NCBI RefSeq assembly: GCF_000702065.1 | Contig: NZ_KL370857.1 | Location: forward strand, 111,122-175,121 | DNA: 64,000 bases | Direction of reading: 5' to 3' | Source: Kandleria vitulina DSM 20405 | Lineage (GTDB): Bacteria; Bacillota_I; Bacilli_A; Erysipelotrichales; Coprobacillaceae | Part shown: positions 16,499-26,787 of the stretch, piece by piece | How the letters are laid out: every line of letters starts with the position of its first letter | How positions within the stretch are numbered: position 1 is the stretch's first letter | Translations under genes and position numbers: made by a program | Notes under the pieces: model-generated | The model's database searches: none | Told to the model about the DNA's origin: nothing | Seen by the model: only the letters and a program-made list of their open reading frames with translations

Positions 16499-18224
16499 GA
16501 ACACATTAAAAAGACTCCTTTCTTTCATAAAAGACTATAAGATTCTTCTTTATATGGCATTATTATGTAGTGCTATCAATATCATCTTTACATTGTGGAC
16601 ACCGGTCCTTATCGGGCAGGCTATTGATCAGATGATAGGTAAACATGAAGTTCACTTCATGATTCTTTATAAGAAAATAGCGATGATCATCTTTTCAGTC
16701 ATAATGACATCACTATTTAGCTACCTTGTCATGAGACTCTCTAACACCATGACATATAATATCACTAGAGACTTTAGAAAAGCCTTATTCAAGCAGTATC
16801 ACCAGTTGCCATTAAAATTCATTGATGCCTCTTCACATGGGGATTTAATGAGCAGAATGATTGCGGATATTGATTTGATCAGTGATGGATTACTACAAGG
16901 ATTTACAAATCTGTTTGCAGGAATCATGACTATTATTGGGACAATTGTTTTCATGTTAATGATTAATGTAAAAATCGCATTAATAGTGATCATATTAACA
17001 CCATTATCATTAGCAGTATCAAGTATCATTGCGACTAAGACATATAAATACTTCCAGGAACAATTAAAAATACGTGGTGAACTTTCCGGTTTTGTAGAAG
17101 AGATGATCGGTAATCAGAAAGTAGTTAAAGCTTTCTCTCATGAAGAAGAAAACAAAGAAAACTTCAATGAAATCAATCATCGATTATTTATATCAGGCGT
17201 CAAGTCACAGTTCTTAGGGGCCCTTATCAATCCAACAACGCGTGTTGTTAATTCGATTGTCTATGGTTCCGTATGTATATTTGGAGCCTTCAGTGTACTT
17301 GGGGGAGGATTGACAATAGGTGCTTTATCTTCATTCTTGACATATGCTAACCAGTATACAAAGCCATTCAATGATATTTCTAATGTCTTTACACAATTAG
17401 AAACCGCACTAGCCTGTGCCGATCGTGTCTTCAATATTCTCGATGAACAGCCATTAGTAGAATGTCCACATCCAAAAACAATAGAGAATCCAAGAGGATC
17501 CATTCATATTGAAGATGTGACATTCTCATATAAAGAAGATCAAGAACTAATCAAAGACTTTAATCTTCATGTTCATCCTGGGCAGACAATCGCTATTGTT
17601 GGACCAACAGGATGTGGGAAAACAACGCTTATTAATCTATTAATGAGATTCTATGAACCACGTTTAGGATCAATTTCCATCGATGGAATCAATATCCAAG
17701 ATATGACAAGAAAAGATATGCGATCACTTTATGGTATGGTTCTACAGGATACATGGTTATTTAAAGGAACAATTAAAGACAATATTGCCTTTGGTAAAGA
17801 AGATGCTACTCTAGAAGAAATCATTGAAGCCTCAAAGAAAGCACATGCACATGGTTTTATTGAAAAACTCAAGGATGGCTACAATGCCATGTTAAGTGAA
17901 GAAGGAGCCAATCTCTCTAATGGACAAAGACAGCTGCTTTGTATCGCTAGAATTATGTTGGCAAATCCTCCTATGCTTATTTTAGATGAAGCAACTTCAT
18001 CCATTGATACAAGAACAGAACGACAAATACAGGATGCCTTTGATACCATGATGAAAGGACGAACAACCTTTATCGTTGCACATCGTCTTTCTACAATACA
18101 AAAAGCAAACCAGATCGTTGTGATGAAAGAAGGACATATCGTAGAACAGGGCACACATGAACAGCTCTTAAAACAAAATGGCTTCTATCATACATTGTAT
18201 TATTCACAATTTGATACAGAATAA
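16488..18224 (+). CDS. ABC exporter half-transporter, catalytic subunit
   Basis: 578 residues with membrane and ATPase domains. Walker A GPTGCGKT, Walker B MLILDEATSSID with the catalytic glutamate and the H-loop VAHRLSTI are intact, but the signature is LSNGQRQ instead of LSGGQ. In a heterodimer this LSNGQ faces the defective Walker B of the partner, so one ATP site is doubly degenerate and the other fully consensus. ATG 16488 overlaps the partner gene by 11 bases. The substrate is unknown; control by the divergent LysR protein is inferred. Confidence 0.92.
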   Translation: MKNKNTLKRLLSFIKDYKILLYMALLCSAINIIFTLWTPVLIGQAIDQMIGKHEVHFMILYKKIAMIIFSVIMTSLFSYLVMRLSNTMTYNITRDFRKALFKQYHQLPLKFIDASSHGDLMSRMIADIDLISDGLLQGFTNLFAGIMTIIGTIVFMLMINVKIALIVIILTPLSLAVSSIIATKTYKYFQEQLKIRGELSGFVEEMIGNQKVVKAFSHEEENKENFNEINHRLFISGVKSQFLGALINPTTRVVNSIVYGSVCIFGAFSVLGGGLTIGALSSFLTYANQYTKPFNDISNVFTQLETALACADRVFNILDEQPLVECPHPKTIENPRGSIHIEDVTFSYKEDQELIKDFNLHVHPGQTIAIVGPTGCGKTTLINLLMRFYEPRLGSISIDGINIQDMTRKDMRSLYGMVLQDTWLFKGTIKDNIAFGKEDATLEEIIEASKKAHAHGFIEKLKDGYNAMLSEEGANLSNGQRQLLCIARIMLANPPMLILDEATSSIDTRTERQIQDAFDTMMKGRTTFIVAHRLSTIQKANQIVVMKEGHIVEQGTHEQLLKQNGFYHTLYYSQFDTE

Positions 18225-18228
18225 TAAT

Positions 18229-18253
18229 AACGAGGAGATTAATCCTCGTTTTT
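18229..18253. terminator. Bidirectional terminator between the ABC exporter and the Spx-like gene
   Basis: AACGAGGA and TCCTCGTT pair around GATTAA, with T and A runs outside. The stop codon of the minus-strand gene lies in the loop. Confidence 0.82.
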
Positions 18254-18598
18254 AAATACCTGATCCCATTCTTTTACTTTAAAGCCAATAAGAAGCTTAT
18301 CATCTAAAATAAGCAATGGTCTTTTTACAAGCATGCCATCACTAGCAAGCAGATTATAGATTTCATCATCCTCCATAAAAGGAAGCTTAGTCTTTAGCAT
18401 AAGTTCACGATATTTCTTCCCATTAACATTAAAGAAAGACTTCAATGGCTTATCATTCAATGATTGCCATTTTATTAATTCTTCTTTGGTAGGATGATCA
18501 ATGATAATATCTCTTTTTTCATATTCAAGATGAAGATCATCAAGATACTTCAATGCTTTCTTACAAGTAGAACACTTCGGATAATATAGAATAACCAT
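18239..18598 (-). CDS. ArsC/Spx family thioredoxin-fold protein
   Basis: 119 residues starting MVILYYPKCSTCKKA, with the redox motif C9-ST-C12 of the Spx/MgsR/YffB branch of the arsenate reductase family. LLVKRPLLI with the cis-proline region is present. It could be a thiol-based stress regulator that binds RNA polymerase or a glutaredoxin-like reductase. There are no arsenic genes nearby, so arsenate reduction is unlikely. It lies 2 bases downstream of addA and is likely transcribed with addBA. Confidence 0.85.
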   Translation of the reverse strand: MVILYYPKCSTCKKALKYLDDLHLEYEKRDIIIDHPTKEELIKWQSLNDKPLKSFFNVNGKKYRELMLKTKLPFMEDDEIYNLLASDGMLVKRPLLILDDKLLIGFKVKEWDQVFKNED

Positions 18599-18600
18599 TA

Positions 18601-21600
18601 TTAAACCTCCACAACCTGATTGGTTTCAAGATAATAGACATACCCCTTCACTGGCATATTGAAATAATGGAAAAGCACCTCTTTATAAAGTTCAATCTGT
18701 ACCTTATGCTTCTCTACAAGAGAAGTGATAGAGTTTCTTTTTGTAATATGATCTGTCTTATAATCAACAACATAAACTTGATCATCTTTAATAAAGACAA
18801 GGTCAAATATACCATTAATAATCTGATCCTTCTTATAACGGAAAGGTTTTTCCTTATAAATCTTAGAAGAAGAGGCAATCATGCGATAGAGATCACTAGT
18901 GATAAAGTCTTCAAGATGACTCTTATAATCAATGATTCTCTGATAGTCATTATCAATAAAGAATTGATTCTCTTTTAGATGCAATATCAATTGGTCAAGA
19001 TCATCATCTTTAAAGTTAAGATAAGAAAGAAGAGTATGTACCAATGTACCTAAAGAAGCCGCATTGGATCTTTTGGTTTCATCTAGATCAAGAATAGCGT
19101 GATCTTCTTGTTTCTGTAGTGTAGTTACAGCAACACTGCGCATCTGATCTTCATAGGGATACGTATAATCGTAGTATTCCTGATAACGATCATACTGGTT
19201 TTCTACTTCTTTTCTAACATATGAAGGTATTGCCTTGGCAATATCTTCACTGTTGTGAATAGATAAGTGGAAACGAGCAAGCTGAGTATCTTCATTTTCA
19301 AGTTCTTTAAAAGAAGAACGAGAAAGCTTCAATGAGAAATCAGGTTTATAACGTTTAAGATCTTCTACAAAATCAGGATGTCTTAATAAGGCCATAAGAA
19401 TCCAATCAAGATAATTGTTCTTCTGTCTCATATTAAGATTATAGACAACACTGTGTCCACGTTTATGATTAGGGTCACTATCATTCGCCTTGACCTCTCT
19501 GGCAAGTGAAGTAAGTGTAGAAGTGTCCTTTAGTACTCCCGTTAAGATCAGTTTATCTTCAGCACGAGTTAAAGCCACATAGAGAATACGCATTTCTTCA
19601 TTTAAGGCTTCTTTATGAATATATTTACTAATAACATCACGATAAGGATTGCTGAAATCACAAAGAACAGGTCCATAGGATGGAGTATCCTGATAACTGC
19701 GCAATGATGAAGCAATACCTTTCTCTTTATCTAACAATATAAAAGCTGTTTCATCACTAATATTGAATTGATGCTGAAGAGCAGAAACAAATACAACCTT
19801 GAACTGCAGACCCTTAGATTTATGAATTGTCATAAATGAAACAGCATCTATATCATCACTGGCAATGCACCCTGGAGAGGCTTCATTGCCGGCGTCAATG
19901 AAATCAATAAAGTCTTTAAGATAGACAAACTGACTGCCTCTAGCAAGTTCAAGCAACGCATCAATGTTGGCACTACGCTGCTCCCCATTGATAAGTGAAG
20001 AGACAAAGCAGTGATAATCACTTGCGGCAAGTATGTTCTTTAAGGTCATATAAGGAGACTCTTTTAATGCGTCTTCTCTTAGCTTATGGAACACTTCAAG
20101 GAAGTGGATGGCTTTCTCGTTGTCACTTTCTTTTAATGAATCATAAAGTGATCCTTCTTGTTTAATGGAAAGAAGTGTATTTTCATCAAAGTAAGAGAAC
20201 AAGAAGCGATTACGAAGAACAGAAAGCAATGCAATATCATCATAAGGATCATAGAGAGCCTTCATCATAGCGACAAGACTTTTTGCTTCATTGCTTGTTA
20301 ATAATCCCTTAGATAATGTGACATTAGAAGCAATATGATATTGTTCAAAGATTTTCTTATACGTCATAAAGTCAGTTGCGTTTCTCATCAATACCGCAAA
20401 ATCCTTGAACGAATAGCCTTCTTCTTTCATCTTGATAATCTTCTGAGCAACCATATGTGCTTCAAATTCAGATTTAGAATAGCTATGATCATCATGAGTC
20501 ATTGCCAGCAGCATTTCACTGTCATAACAATGCATCTCTTTCAATTTATTAAGAGGAGGATCTTTCTTTACAGAAAAATCATAACGAAGAATCGCATTTT
20601 CTCCATAAATATAATCTAATCCCCCAACATCTTTATCCATGATGGAATCAAAAATAAAATTGATGCTGTCGAGGACACATTTTTGTGAACGGTAGTTGTA
20701 TTTTAAATCAATACGAATGTTCTTATCTTCATCAGTCATATCATCAAGTTTTGTAAAAGATTCAAACTTCTTAGAGAAGATAGAAGGATCAGCCTGTCTA
20801 AAACGATAGATGGCCTGTTTCATATCACCAACCATAAAGAGAGGAATCTCTTTATCATAATTGGCAATTTTTGTAACCAGGTTCTCCTGAATCTGGTTGG
20901 TATCCTGATATTCATCAATCATGATTTCTTTTAATGTATGATTTAACTTTTCTACTACAGGATATTGATTATCCAATAATAAAGTAGCGTAAGCTTCAAG
21001 ATCATGGAAATCTAGCTGATTAACAGCTTTCTTCTTCCTATCATAAGCACTTTGAAATTGATCAAGCAATCCATCTTTACCAAGCAAAAACAAGAGATCA
21101 TTATAGGAATCATGAAGAATGCACTTGAAGTCTTCCATATTGTCAATATGAAGAGATTTTTCAAGCTTGCTGATAGGTTCAAGTACCTTCGTTTTTAATG
21201 AGTTGAACTGTTTCTTTACATCTTCTTCAATACCAAGATCTTTCCATTTGATTGTAGTACTCTTTTCAGGTTTATCTTTAAGTAGTTTAAAGAACATATC
21301 TGATGTAATAGGCATGTTTAATGTTTTAAGATGATCATCAATATAATCAAGAAGACTCTCCGAAGGAGAAGGCTTATCTTCACTGCCGACAAAGAAATCA
21401 TCGATGTTATGTGACTGTGCATAAAGGGAAAGAACATTGAAATGACTGAGTGCTTTCTTATAGGCTTCTTTATAAAGATCTACCATCAAAGTGAAGATTT
21501 CTGAATCACTAAAATCATCAAAATCATAGAAACGATCATGAATAGCAGAAAGGAATTCATGAAAATCAACGAATGCGTTGGTCTTATCTAAGAAGGAATA

Positions 21601-22113
21601 AAGTGTGCTTTTAAAATCATCAAAGGAGTTCTTGAGATTATGACGTGAGGCATAATCTTTAAAGCGTGGATCCTTGATCCACTCCTTGAAGCATTCATCC
21701 AAGACTTCTGATTGCATAAGTCTTGGTGTGGCATTAACTTCAAAACCAGGCATGACATCTACAAGATAGCCGTATTTTTCAAGAAGAGACTTACAGAAAC
21801 TATCAAAAGTTGTGATGTAGGCATGTGGCAATTGTGAAAGTGATTTAGCAATATGTTGCTGGAGAGAAGGATCATCAGCTTCATCGAGAAGATCATGAAG
21901 CGTATCATTAAGACGCTGCTTCATCTCCTGTCCTGCTGCATCAGTAAAAGTAAGCACTAGAAATTCAGAAATATCATAGCGATCCTTCACAATCAGATCA
22001 GCGATACGAGCGACGAGGATACGGGTCTTTCCGGACCCCGCTGGCGCACTGACGAGAATGGAGCGATTACGTATATCGATAGCAGCTTGCTGCTCTTTGT
22101 TGTACTTAGGCAT
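18601..22113 (-). CDS. addA: ATP-dependent helicase/nuclease subunit A (AddA)
   Basis: 1170 residues, close to the usual 1200. N-terminal UvrD-like helicase: Walker A APAGSGKTR near residue 25, motif II MIDEYQDTNQ, and motif VI LYVALTRAEDKL. The C-terminal RecB-like nuclease has GIFDLVFIKDDQ and VVDYKTDH with the metal-binding D and DYK. With AddB it resects double-strand breaks and loads RecA. The start overlaps the addB stop by 8 bases, so the pair is translationally coupled. Confidence 0.97.
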   Translation of the reverse strand: MPKYNKEQQAAIDIRNRSILVSAPAGSGKTRILVARIADLIVKDRYDISEFLVLTFTDAAGQEMKQRLNDTLHDLLDEADDPSLQQHIAKSLSQLPHAYITTFDSFCKSLLEKYGYLVDVMPGFEVNATPRLMQSEVLDECFKEWIKDPRFKDYASRHNLKNSFDDFKSTLYSFLDKTNAFVDFHEFLSAIHDRFYDFDDFSDSEIFTLMVDLYKEAYKKALSHFNVLSLYAQSHNIDDFFVGSEDKPSPSESLLDYIDDHLKTLNMPITSDMFFKLLKDKPEKSTTIKWKDLGIEEDVKKQFNSLKTKVLEPISKLEKSLHIDNMEDFKCILHDSYNDLLFLLGKDGLLDQFQSAYDRKKKAVNQLDFHDLEAYATLLLDNQYPVVEKLNHTLKEIMIDEYQDTNQIQENLVTKIANYDKEIPLFMVGDMKQAIYRFRQADPSIFSKKFESFTKLDDMTDEDKNIRIDLKYNYRSQKCVLDSINFIFDSIMDKDVGGLDYIYGENAILRYDFSVKKDPPLNKLKEMHCYDSEMLLAMTHDDHSYSKSEFEAHMVAQKIIKMKEEGYSFKDFAVLMRNATDFMTYKKIFEQYHIASNVTLSKGLLTSNEAKSLVAMMKALYDPYDDIALLSVLRNRFLFSYFDENTLLSIKQEGSLYDSLKESDNEKAIHFLEVFHKLREDALKESPYMTLKNILAASDYHCFVSSLINGEQRSANIDALLELARGSQFVYLKDFIDFIDAGNEASPGCIASDDIDAVSFMTIHKSKGLQFKVVFVSALQHQFNISDETAFILLDKEKGIASSLRSYQDTPSYGPVLCDFSNPYRDVISKYIHKEALNEEMRILYVALTRAEDKLILTGVLKDTSTLTSLAREVKANDSDPNHKRGHSVVYNLNMRQKNNYLDWILMALLRHPDFVEDLKRYKPDFSLKLSRSSFKELENEDTQLARFHLSIHNSEDIAKAIPSYVRKEVENQYDRYQEYYDYTYPYEDQMRSVAVTTLQKQEDHAILDLDETKRSNAASLGTLVHTLLSYLNFKDDDLDQLILHLKENQFFIDNDYQRIIDYKSHLEDFITSDLYRMIASSSKIYKEKPFRYKKDQIINGIFDLVFIKDDQVYVVDYKTDHITKRNSITSLVEKHKVQIELYKEVLFHYFNMPVKGYVYYLETNQVVEV

Positions 22114-24727
22114 TGTCTTCTCCTTTCAATACTTCTTTTTCTAATTGAGAAGATATTTCTTTGTTCTTATTGACAAAAACATCATAAAGACATACTGATT
22201 TATAGTCACAGAATGTACAAGGGTAGATGGATGGATCAGATCCATTATCTGTAATAGTAGGACGTATACTGATATCACCGCTACGCAACTGTTTATAGAG
22301 TGTATTGATATAGTCAATAATATGATCCATCACAATATCTAATTCTTTCTGACTGATCAGTTTACTTGATTTTGTTGGAGACTTTCCATCTTTTTTAAGC
22401 TTAGCAGGAATGGAATCTTCATCGGAGGCATGAATGACTTCGAAGCTTCCTTCATCGATCACATAGCCTTTCATCTGATAGTCTTTATAGAGAAGATGTT
22501 CATCAATATCCTTATTGAACTTAATCTTATCCTTTAACATACGTTTCTTCATATTGAAATAAAGCACCGCACCAGCTTTCAGATTCTTCTCTTTAATCAA
22601 TAGATAAAGATAAGCAAGCATCTGAATATTAAATCCTTGCATTGCATAAGATAAGTTCAATTCCTTTTTCCCTGATTTATAGTCAATGATGCGGACGTAG
22701 TCCTTATATTGATCCACACGATCAATAAATCCCTGTACAGGGATATCTCCAAGATAACCTTTAACTTCTTGTTCTCTAGATGTGTTGTTAAATTCACTGT
22801 GTTCCAATTGTTCTCTTACAATCTGTACATTCACACGCATATTATCAATAAGCTGATCTACAAAATATTGATTTAACGCACTTGTTTCATATTTCTCCTT
22901 GAAATGTTCATCAATGTACTCATGAGCATAGAAAACAAGCTGATCAGGATCATCAATGGCTTTCTCCATAATATAGTGACACAAAGAACCTAATTCCGTT
23001 GGCAACAATTGATCATCAGATTTCTTATTGATCTTTAATCCATACTTGATAAAGTACTGGAAAGGGCATTTATTATATGTTTCAAGACGAGAAATACTCA
23101 TGCCTTTTCCTAATGCATTGATATATTCTTTATCAATCTTAACAGGCTGATTATCTTTATACTCATTGATCATCTCATTAATAGGAGATGAAGGAATATA
23201 AGAATGATTTAAATAAAGATGTGTTTTGATAAGATTAAGATCAGGTTTTACTAAATGAAGATGATAAAGAGAATCAAGTCTTTTCATTAAAGTAGAAGGC
23301 ATCATCTCTTTACCGCTCATATCCATTTTGGCATATGAGAAAGTAAAATGAGAAGGCTGTGTTAGTGTTTTGATGATTTCTACATGATGATAAGAGAGCT
23401 GTTTGTTTAATGATAAAGGATGAACAGGAAGAGTCTGATAATCTTCATCTAATAAAAGCCCCTGATCACTCATTTCAGCAGGAACATGGGATTCATTGAT
23501 TCCCATAACATAGATGTAAGGACATTGTGTATGACTATCCTTAAATGTTGAAAAGTGAATACAGTCATGAGAAGGAACTGTTTCCTTGCTTTCAGGTAAT
23601 GTTGCTTCAATAAATAGTTTCATTTCTTCATTAGAGATTTCATCATCAAATGAAAGTGAAGAGATATAGTCTTTTAAAGAAGTAAGTGGTAATTTTAATA
23701 AAGAAGAAACATGCTCCTTAAAGGTTGTACCTTTACTTTTATCTAGTGCTTCCATGATAGCCTTGTAGTCATAGCTATAATGAAAATCATTGACTTCAGG
23801 CAATGAGGTAGGAATGTTCCACATTTCAAATATGTATGAGAGATAGTCTTCGTAATCTTTACTTAAAGTAATAATCAGAAAGTCCTTGTAATGAGCACCG
23901 TCATGGATTTTCTTCTTGATATCACAGGCTACCTTCATACATTCCTGTAATGGATGACCACCGATGATAAGATTAGCTTTTTCTTGTTTTTCTACTTTCA
24001 CATTATCAAAAAGATGTAGAGATAGATTCTTGATATGTGCTGATTCATCTTTTAATGTAAGATATTCTCCTTCATAAAAGTCTTTAAGAAGATTTTCTTC
24101 TTGAAGACCATCTTCAAAAGAAAGCAAGATGGCTTTGGTATAAGGGGAAAGTGATTGAATGAATCGTCTTTGCATGGCAGTAATATATTCATCCGCAAAG
24201 ATATAGAAGTCAGTGTCTTTTAATTGATCATCAATAAGATCAATTGTGGCTTCTTCTAAGTTAAAAAAGAAATCTTTTCCTAAATGCGCAGTAATTTTCT
24301 CATTGAGTTTAGCTATATCTTCACATTTATTGATAATCAATTGATCTTTACTGAAGGTATGAAGATCGACATCATAATCATGTATTTCTTTTAGGGTAGT
24401 GATAAGTTTTCCTATTAATGAATAAGGGTTATCTGAATAACGTAGATAATGATAATCTTCCTTAAGATAGTGTCTTACTAAATAAGTAAGCTCACACTCA
24501 GATACAATTTGTCTGTTGTAGCATTGATGTGAAAATAAGAGCTCATGTTCAAATTCTTTAAGGGTCTTTATTTCTATATTAAAGAGAATAGGGTGGGTAT
24601 TGAGAAAGATATCTTCAACATATTCTTTATGTTCAGTTAATATGATTGTTTTTCTTTTTGGCTGGCCAATAAGGTTGACGAGCAAATTTACTTTTTTTGA
24701 AAAGTTCATACCATTGATGATGTGCAT
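22106..24727 (-). CDS. addB: ATP-dependent helicase/nuclease subunit B (AddB), short form
   Basis: 873 residues, clearly shorter than B. subtilis AddB (about 1166). The N-terminus MHIINGMNFSKKVNLL has no GxxGxGKT, so it lacks the Walker A motif of classical AddB, as in RexB-like forms. The C-terminal nuclease is present: GFIDRVDQYK, IIDYKSGKK, and the iron-sulfur cysteines in YNKCPFQYF and CTFCDYKSVC. GGAGG lies 7 bases before the ATG. It is the first gene of the addB-addA-spx unit. It should supply the second nuclease and the Chi-recognising module. Confidence 0.92.
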   Translation of the reverse strand: MHIINGMNFSKKVNLLVNLIGQPKRKTIILTEHKEYVEDIFLNTHPILFNIEIKTLKEFEHELLFSHQCYNRQIVSECELTYLVRHYLKEDYHYLRYSDNPYSLIGKLITTLKEIHDYDVDLHTFSKDQLIINKCEDIAKLNEKITAHLGKDFFFNLEEATIDLIDDQLKDTDFYIFADEYITAMQRRFIQSLSPYTKAILLSFEDGLQEENLLKDFYEGEYLTLKDESAHIKNLSLHLFDNVKVEKQEKANLIIGGHPLQECMKVACDIKKKIHDGAHYKDFLIITLSKDYEDYLSYIFEMWNIPTSLPEVNDFHYSYDYKAIMEALDKSKGTTFKEHVSSLLKLPLTSLKDYISSLSFDDEISNEEMKLFIEATLPESKETVPSHDCIHFSTFKDSHTQCPYIYVMGINESHVPAEMSDQGLLLDEDYQTLPVHPLSLNKQLSYHHVEIIKTLTQPSHFTFSYAKMDMSGKEMMPSTLMKRLDSLYHLHLVKPDLNLIKTHLYLNHSYIPSSPINEMINEYKDNQPVKIDKEYINALGKGMSISRLETYNKCPFQYFIKYGLKINKKSDDQLLPTELGSLCHYIMEKAIDDPDQLVFYAHEYIDEHFKEKYETSALNQYFVDQLIDNMRVNVQIVREQLEHSEFNNTSREQEVKGYLGDIPVQGFIDRVDQYKDYVRIIDYKSGKKELNLSYAMQGFNIQMLAYLYLLIKEKNLKAGAVLYFNMKKRMLKDKIKFNKDIDEHLLYKDYQMKGYVIDEGSFEVIHASDEDSIPAKLKKDGKSPTKSSKLISQKELDIVMDHIIDYINTLYKQLRSGDISIRPTITDNGSDPSIYPCTFCDYKSVCLYDVFVNKNKEISSQLEKEVLKGEDNA

Positions 24728-24857
24728 TGTGATACCTCCATTTTATCCTTATATTATAATGGAAAACGCTTTATATGAAAAGATAGTCTATTTAGCAGTT
24801 AACTTGTGTTTATATCAATAATAATATATAATGAATGTGTTTTTGGGAGATGAAATT

Positions 24858-26102
24858 ATGGCAAAACTTACGAAAGAAGAAATTTATGAACAAGTAAAAG
24901 AATCAATCCCCGAAAAAAATGAAGGGGACATTAGAAAGTTAAAGGTAGTAAAAGGTTTTATTATCGCATTGGTTGCTATTGCTCTTGTTTTAGTGAGTGT
25001 TTTTGTATTTCAGAGTGTAACATATACACCACTTGAATCAGGAGTTAAGATTGAAGCTGGTAAGACGCTTAAGGTTGAACAGCTTCTTAAGAATAAAAAA
25101 GGTGTTCTTAAAAAAGGATTAACTGAAGAAGAAGCAAAGACTGTTGGTAAACATCAGGTTGTCGTTACAGTAGGTGGCAAGGATTATACAACAACAGTTG
25201 AAGTTGTAGACCACAGCGCACCAGTGATTACTAATACTAAGGACTGGGTTGTTCAGGTTCATGAAAAACGTGATTTTACTGAAGGTGTTCAGGTAACTGA
25301 TAATGCTAACGGTAAAGTTAAGTTAAGTGTGGATACTTCTAAGATCAATAAAAATAAGTTAGGTGCTTATGAGATTACTTATATCGCTAAAGATGCATCT
25401 GGCAATGTTGCTAAGAAGAATGCGAAGGTCACTGTTGAACTTGATCCTCAAAAGCAGGTCAATCCTCCACATAAGGAAAAGATTGTTTACTTGACTTTTG
25501 ATGATGGACCATCACAGAATACAAAGCCAATTGTGGATATCTTGAAACAGAATGGTGTTGTCGCAACATTCTTTGTTACTGCACAATATCCTGGATATTT
25601 CAACATGATGAAATATGCTCATGAAAATGGCAATGCGATCTGTGCTCATACTTATACTCATCAGTTCAGCATTTATAAAGATGAAAAGACATATTTTGAA
25701 GATTTAGATAAGATCAACGCTGTTATTAAAAAGTACACAGGGCAGAATAATAAGATTATTCGTTTCCCTGGAGGAAGCAGTAATGCTATTAGTAGACATT
25801 TTAATAAAGGTATCATGAAGAGATTGACTCGTGAAGTTCAGCTTAAAGGATATCAGTATGTCGATTGGAATGTAGATAGTACAGATGCTTCTGGAAACAA
25901 TGTACCAGTTGCTCAGCTTGTAAAAAATGCTTGTGGAACTTATTCTAATGATATGTGTATTCTTATGCATGATACAGGTGCAAAGAAGACTACAGTTGAG
26001 GCACTTCCTCAGATCATTAAATTCTATAAGGACCATGGCTATACATTCAAGGCCATCACTGATACTTCTTATATCAATCATCATAAATTTATTACAAACT
26101 AA
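24858..26102 (+). CDS. Membrane-anchored polysaccharide deacetylase
   Basis: 414 residues from ATG 24858, selected for the GGGAGA ribosome site; an ATG 27 bases upstream lacks one. One membrane segment at about residues 33-52, then beta-rich Ig-like modules (APVITNTKDWVVQV...GNVAKKNAKVTVEL), then a NodB deacetylase domain. Motifs: TFDDGPS, HTYTH zinc ligands, RFPGGSS, DWNVDS and ILMHD. It likely removes acetyl groups from peptidoglycan on the outer face, giving lysozyme resistance. It is a single-gene unit ending at a terminator. Confidence 0.92.
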   Translation: MAKLTKEEIYEQVKESIPEKNEGDIRKLKVVKGFIIALVAIALVLVSVFVFQSVTYTPLESGVKIEAGKTLKVEQLLKNKKGVLKKGLTEEEAKTVGKHQVVVTVGGKDYTTTVEVVDHSAPVITNTKDWVVQVHEKRDFTEGVQVTDNANGKVKLSVDTSKINKNKLGAYEITYIAKDASGNVAKKNAKVTVELDPQKQVNPPHKEKIVYLTFDDGPSQNTKPIVDILKQNGVVATFFVTAQYPGYFNMMKYAHENGNAICAHTYTHQFSIYKDEKTYFEDLDKINAVIKKYTGQNNKIIRFPGGSSNAISRHFNKGIMKRLTREVQLKGYQYVDWNVDSTDASGNNVPVAQLVKNACGTYSNDMCILMHDTGAKKTTVEALPQIIKFYKDHGYTFKAITDTSYINHHKFITN

Positions 26103-26103
26103 A

Positions 26104-26137
26104 AAGAAGTGGAACTATGAGTCCACTTCTTTTTTCT
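26104..26137. terminator. Terminator after the deacetylase gene
   Basis: AAGAAGTGGA and TCCACTTCTT pair around ACTATGAG with a T run. It overlaps the 3' end of the convergent DUF1836 gene, so it probably serves both. Confidence 0.82.
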
Positions 26138-26660
26138 TATCCTTTTTTGCTTTTTTTTGTTCTTTTTTGATTTCAGAAAGTGTCTTTTCATGGTAGATGG
26201 TCTTTTGTACATAGACTGTGTAGACAACGGACATAATTGTCTTATAGAACAATGTTAAAATCTGATCATCTTCAAGAATGAGGTCTTCCCCGCTAGCAAC
26301 ATCGTTTAGCTGACGTTCAAATACATCACAAAAAGCATTGTATGCTTTTTCTACTGGTGAGTTGTCAAACTGAATACGAATCAGCTTGGAAATCTCATCA
26401 AGTGAATAGACTCTCTTTAAAAGACAGATCACTGTGAAATAAGCGACATGTTCACGTACATATTTCTTTTTAATTGGACTTTTCACAATCCCACTTTTTA
26501 CATAGTTGTTAATCATGGTACTTGTAATGATCTTGTCTTCTTCATCCATCTTAAGAAAATCCAGACTCTTTTCAATTAAAGATATGACTTGATCAATATA
26601 AAGAGGGAAGTCTGGAATTTCTTCCCATCTAAGCATGTGGATAGTCTTGTAATCGTTCAT
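26115..26660 (-). CDS. DUF1836 domain protein
   Basis: 181 residues from ATG 26660 (MNDYKTIHMLRWEEIPDFPLYIDQVISLIE). The WEEIPDFPLYIDQV opening and YVREHVAYFTVICLLKRVYSLDEI are typical of DUF1836, a helical family found in Bacillota and thought to resemble MerR-like DNA-binding proteins. The C-terminus ends in a lysine-rich tail (KKEQKKAKKDKKKE). The function is not established. It is convergent with the deacetylase gene. Confidence 0.78.
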   Translation of the reverse strand: MNDYKTIHMLRWEEIPDFPLYIDQVISLIEKSLDFLKMDEEDKIITSTMINNYVKSGIVKSPIKKKYVREHVAYFTVICLLKRVYSLDEISKLIRIQFDNSPVEKAYNAFCDVFERQLNDVASGEDLILEDDQILTLFYKTIMSVVYTVYVQKTIYHEKTLSEIKKEQKKAKKDKKKEVDS

Positions 26661-26735
26661 ATAATCTTCACCAGTTAAACAATAACATAATTTTATATTC
26701 AAAGTCAATTAATCTAGTATTAAAAACTATTTATG

Positions 26736-26764
26736 TTGACATTGAGAATGAGATTTAGTATCTT
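26736..26764 (+). promoter_or_regulatory. Promoter of degV
   Basis: Perfect -35 TTGACA (26736-26741), 17-base spacer, -10 TATCTT (26759-26764). AGGGAGG and the start follow. Confidence 0.75.
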
Positions 26765-26787
26765 TGAATTAGCAGGGAGGAATAATG

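Noticed and set aside
24762..24775. cre-like GGAAAACGCTTTAT before the deacetylase gene
   Set aside because: About 11 of 14 matches, expected by chance.
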